Below are positions 62,398 through 64,000 of a DNA stretch of 64,000 bases, in pieces. This DNA comes from Cymbomonas tetramitiformis. Lineage: Eukaryota > Chlorophyta > Pyramimonadophyceae > Pyramimonadales > Pyramimonadaceae. Both the position numbers and the translations under genes were made by a program. The notes beneath the pieces are model-generated. The model did not search any database and was not told where the DNA came from. It saw nothing but the letters and a program-made list of their open reading frames with translations. Numbering within the stretch: position 1 is the first letter of the stretch; the number at the start of each line of letters is the position of its first letter. The stretch spans positions 1-64,000 of the forward strand of contig LGRX02028658.1 in the NCBI GenBank assembly GCA_001247695.2, written 5' to 3'.

Positions 62398-64000
62398 CTA
62401 GGGGCGGCGCATGCCAGGTCCATAAAACGGGTCCCATGATTGCCGCGGCTGTGAGGACCACTCAGGCGGAAGCTGCCTTGACAAGGCTGCATTCAGCCTC
62501 ATCGCCTGCCGTAAAGGCATCGTGACCAGCTGCTCAGGGTACTGCTGCTGCACCGCCAACGCATAACCCGGCAGCATGGCATCATGGGCCGCACGGCCGT
62601 GGGGTGCCCGATAGGTCTGCGCATACGGGGTCTGCGCAGGATACGGGTCCAGCCCCAGCATCATGGGCGGGTACTGGGGGAGGGCGGCGAGGGCGCGCCC
62701 GTGATGTTGGGGAGGTACGCTATCCGAGTTATAATAAACCCCACCATACACCCACTCATATGGCATCTCCGGCGGAGCAGTCTCACCAGGGGAGCTGGGC
62801 GCGTGGAAAAGCACGGGTCTTGACGGTGCTGCTGCGGACGGTGCTGTTGCGGTGGCAGCTGCAGGCGGTGCATCTGTGGTGGCAGCTGCAGGCGGTGCTG
62901 CTGCGGTGGCAGCCGCAGGCGGTGCTGCTGCGGTGGCAGCTGCAGGCGGTGCTGCTGCGGTGGCAGCTGCAGGCGGTGCTGCTGCGGTGGCAGCCGCAGG
63001 CGGTGCTGCTGCGGTGGCAGCTGCAGGCGGTGCTGCTGCGGTGGCCGCGGCAGGAGATGCTGCTGCCGTGGCCGCCGCTTGCGGTGCTGCTGCCGTGGCA
63101 GCTGCCGTGGCACCTACCTCCGGCCCTGGGGAGGCAGCCGACGCAATCCCTGCCTGGGCCAAGGCGGCTGCCCCCTGCGCCAACTGCATCTTCAAGGCCT
63201 GGATCCTCACCTGAGCCTCCAACTCGGCAATCTCCGCCTGACGGGCCTTCGACGCCAACACCGGAGGTTCAGCTGAGCTCGGTGTCACCTCCCTTCGCCC
63301 CTCCCAACCTTCCGACCGTGGCCTGGCCAAGTCCGTCGTCAGGCTCCCCGTCGCCGCGCGCTCCCTGTTAAACAGCTCCGCGGCGTCTGCACTATGATGA
63401 TGCATCCGGCTGTCAATGGGCGTGTTGCGGCCCACTGAATCGTTGAAGAGGTTCAGGGGATCGAGCACTCCCCCAGGGGAGTGCTCGAAAGGCCCTGAAG
63501 GAGTACCCACCTGCGTATCCAGCTCCTCCAATGCCCGCGGGGCTCGCGCAGACAACGGCCCTCTTGGTATGCTTGCTTCTGCCTGCTCCGTGTCCGTGTC
63601 CGACAATTCGTCCGGCTCCGACTGTGCAGCACGAGGGCCATGAACTGGACAAGGGCTCCTGCGTTTCCTGTCGGAGCCACCCTCCACTGCTGCCGCCGCT
63701 GCCTGCTGCGAGCGCGTTCGTCTCAAAGACTGCAGTGGGTCACAAACCTCAGGCACTCTCTGAGTGGAGCCGAACGCGGGGAGAGTCTCGGAGATGTTCC
63801 CCTCAGCGCCTGTCCTCCGCGCCTTCACCCTGGTGCCTGGCTCCGGTCCTTTACCCCAAACAGGGGTCTCAGTGCCCGCGGGGCTACCTCCCCGTCCACG
63901 CTTAGTCCCCCGAGGAATTGCCAATGCCATCTTTATCCCAGACAGGGTTTCCGCCCGGAGCTTCTTCGCCTTCTCCCTCTCCGCTGCTGCAGCCTTCTCT
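62398..64000 (-). CDS. gag-like low-complexity protein, 5' end beyond the window
   Basis: The frame ends at TAG 62398-62400 and is open to the right edge; the Met at 63930 is internal, since the frame upstream still reads KAKKLRAETLSGIKM. The N-terminal half is Arg/Gly/Pro-rich, the middle has a helical region (KARQAEIAELEAQVRIQALK) followed by nine-residue AAPPAAATA repeats. The C-terminal part is Pro/Tyr/Gln-rich (LGLDPYPAQTPYAQTYR, MLPGYALAVQQQYPEQL). The layout resembles the N-terminal gag ORF of gypsy element 2 and suggests a third retrotransposon. No zinc knuckle is in view. Confidence 0.5.
   Translation of the reverse strand, partial: EKAAAAEREKAKKLRAETLSGIKMALAIPRGTKRGRGGSPAGTETPVWGKGPEPGTRVKARRTGAEGNISETLPAFGSTQRVPEVCDPLQSLRRTRSQQAAAAAVEGGSDRKRRSPCPVHGPRAAQSEPDELSDTDTEQAEASIPRGPLSARAPRALEELDTQVGTPSGPFEHSPGGVLDPLNLFNDSVGRNTPIDSRMHHHSADAAELFNRERAATGSLTTDLARPRSEGWEGRREVTPSSAEPPVLASKARQAEIAELEAQVRIQALKMQLAQGAAALAQAGIASAASPGPEVGATAAATAAAPQAAATAAASPAAATAAAPPAAATAAAPPAAATAAAPPAAATAAAPPAAATAAAPPAAATAAAPPAAATTDAPPAAATATAPSAAAPSRPVLFHAPSSPGETAPPEMPYEWVYGGVYYNSDSVPPQHHGRALAALPQYPPMMLGLDPYPAQTPYAQTYRAPHGRAAHDAMLPGYALAVQQQYPEQLVTMPLRQAMRLNAALSRQLPPEWSSQPRQSWDPFYGPGMRRP
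62855..63110. repeat. 27-bp minisatellite inside the gag-like ORF
   Basis: GCTGCTGCGGTGGCAGC(T/C)GC followed by AGGCGGT is repeated about nine times, each unit coding nine residues (PPAAATAAA) on the minus strand. The right copies are more diverged. Confidence 0.92.

Noticed and set aside
62604..63371. 255-codon plus-strand frame opposite the gag-like ORF
   Set aside because: It reads the 27-bp repeat on the opposite strand (VLLRWQLQA); the minus-strand frame is longer and open to the window edge.

Overview
This window looks like nuclear DNA of a eukaryote, most likely a green-lineage alga. Short introns with GT..AG ends interrupt several genes. One host gene carries an N-terminal YERxRxxNIxRN-type motif that I associate with green-lineage proteins. 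About 80 percent of the window is transposable elements, satellites or AT-rich filler. A prasinophyte-type genome is my guess from the style of the elements; nothing in the sequence fixes the species. No bacterial operons, rRNA or CRISPR arrays are visible.

Layout. 0-2.5 kb: a 44-bp minisatellite, then the 3' end of a host gene with a PH-domain C-terminus, an acidic coiled region and Pro-rich tail (+). 5.3-8.0 kb: a host gene of seven exons encoding a small protein with two HRDC domains (+). 9.8-17.3 kb: a CACTA-like DNA transposon (-) with a Transposase_21 (tnp2) gene and a second, accessory gene that is cut off at 17.34 kb. 17.34-28.6 kb: a Ty3/gypsy-like retrotransposon (-) with gag, protease, a large orphan ORF, and an ORF joining membrane segments, reverse transcriptase, RNase H and a truncated cytosine-5 DNA methyltransferase. 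29.2-31.8 kb: part of another CACTA-motif element with a frameshifted gene (+). 32.1-40.7 kb: a second gypsy element (-), truncated inside RNase H, with a mutated RT active site and long 21-bp minisatellites inside its coding region. 42.1-43.9 kb: an intact 616-codon DDE-transposase-like ORF (-). 44.6-45.5 kb: another 21-bp minisatellite sharing the same GCATGCAAC core. 45.7-48.9 kb: AT-rich, mostly empty. 48.9-53.0 kb: an interval bracketed by ~130-bp inverted repeats, holding a relative of the CACTA accessory gene and a GTCTTC-rich palindrome. 53.3-56.2 kb: two small genes of unknown function, the second bracketed by 44-bp inverted repeats. 56.8-58.6 kb: a tRNA-like remnant, microsatellites and a tandem duplication. 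58.95-60.5 kb: five ~62-bp palindromic repeats next to a broken virus-like structural gene. 60.96-62.0 kb: a 184-bp satellite. 62.4-64.0 kb: a gag-like ORF with a 27-bp repeat, running off the right edge.

How the parts relate. Each gypsy element reads on the minus strand with gag upstream of protease and RT; both are 3'-truncated (one at the methyltransferase, one in RNase H) and both truncation points abut CACTA-motif DNA. The transposase_21 gene and its accessory gene probably form one two-gene element whose introns and subterminal DNA are full of TTAGTG/CACTAA motifs; the 51-kb relative has GTCTTC/GAAGAC motifs in the same places. The most unusual items are the retrotransposon-borne methyltransferase, the motif-laden introns, the shared GCATGCAAC minisatellite, and the regularly spaced palindromes beside the virus-like gene.
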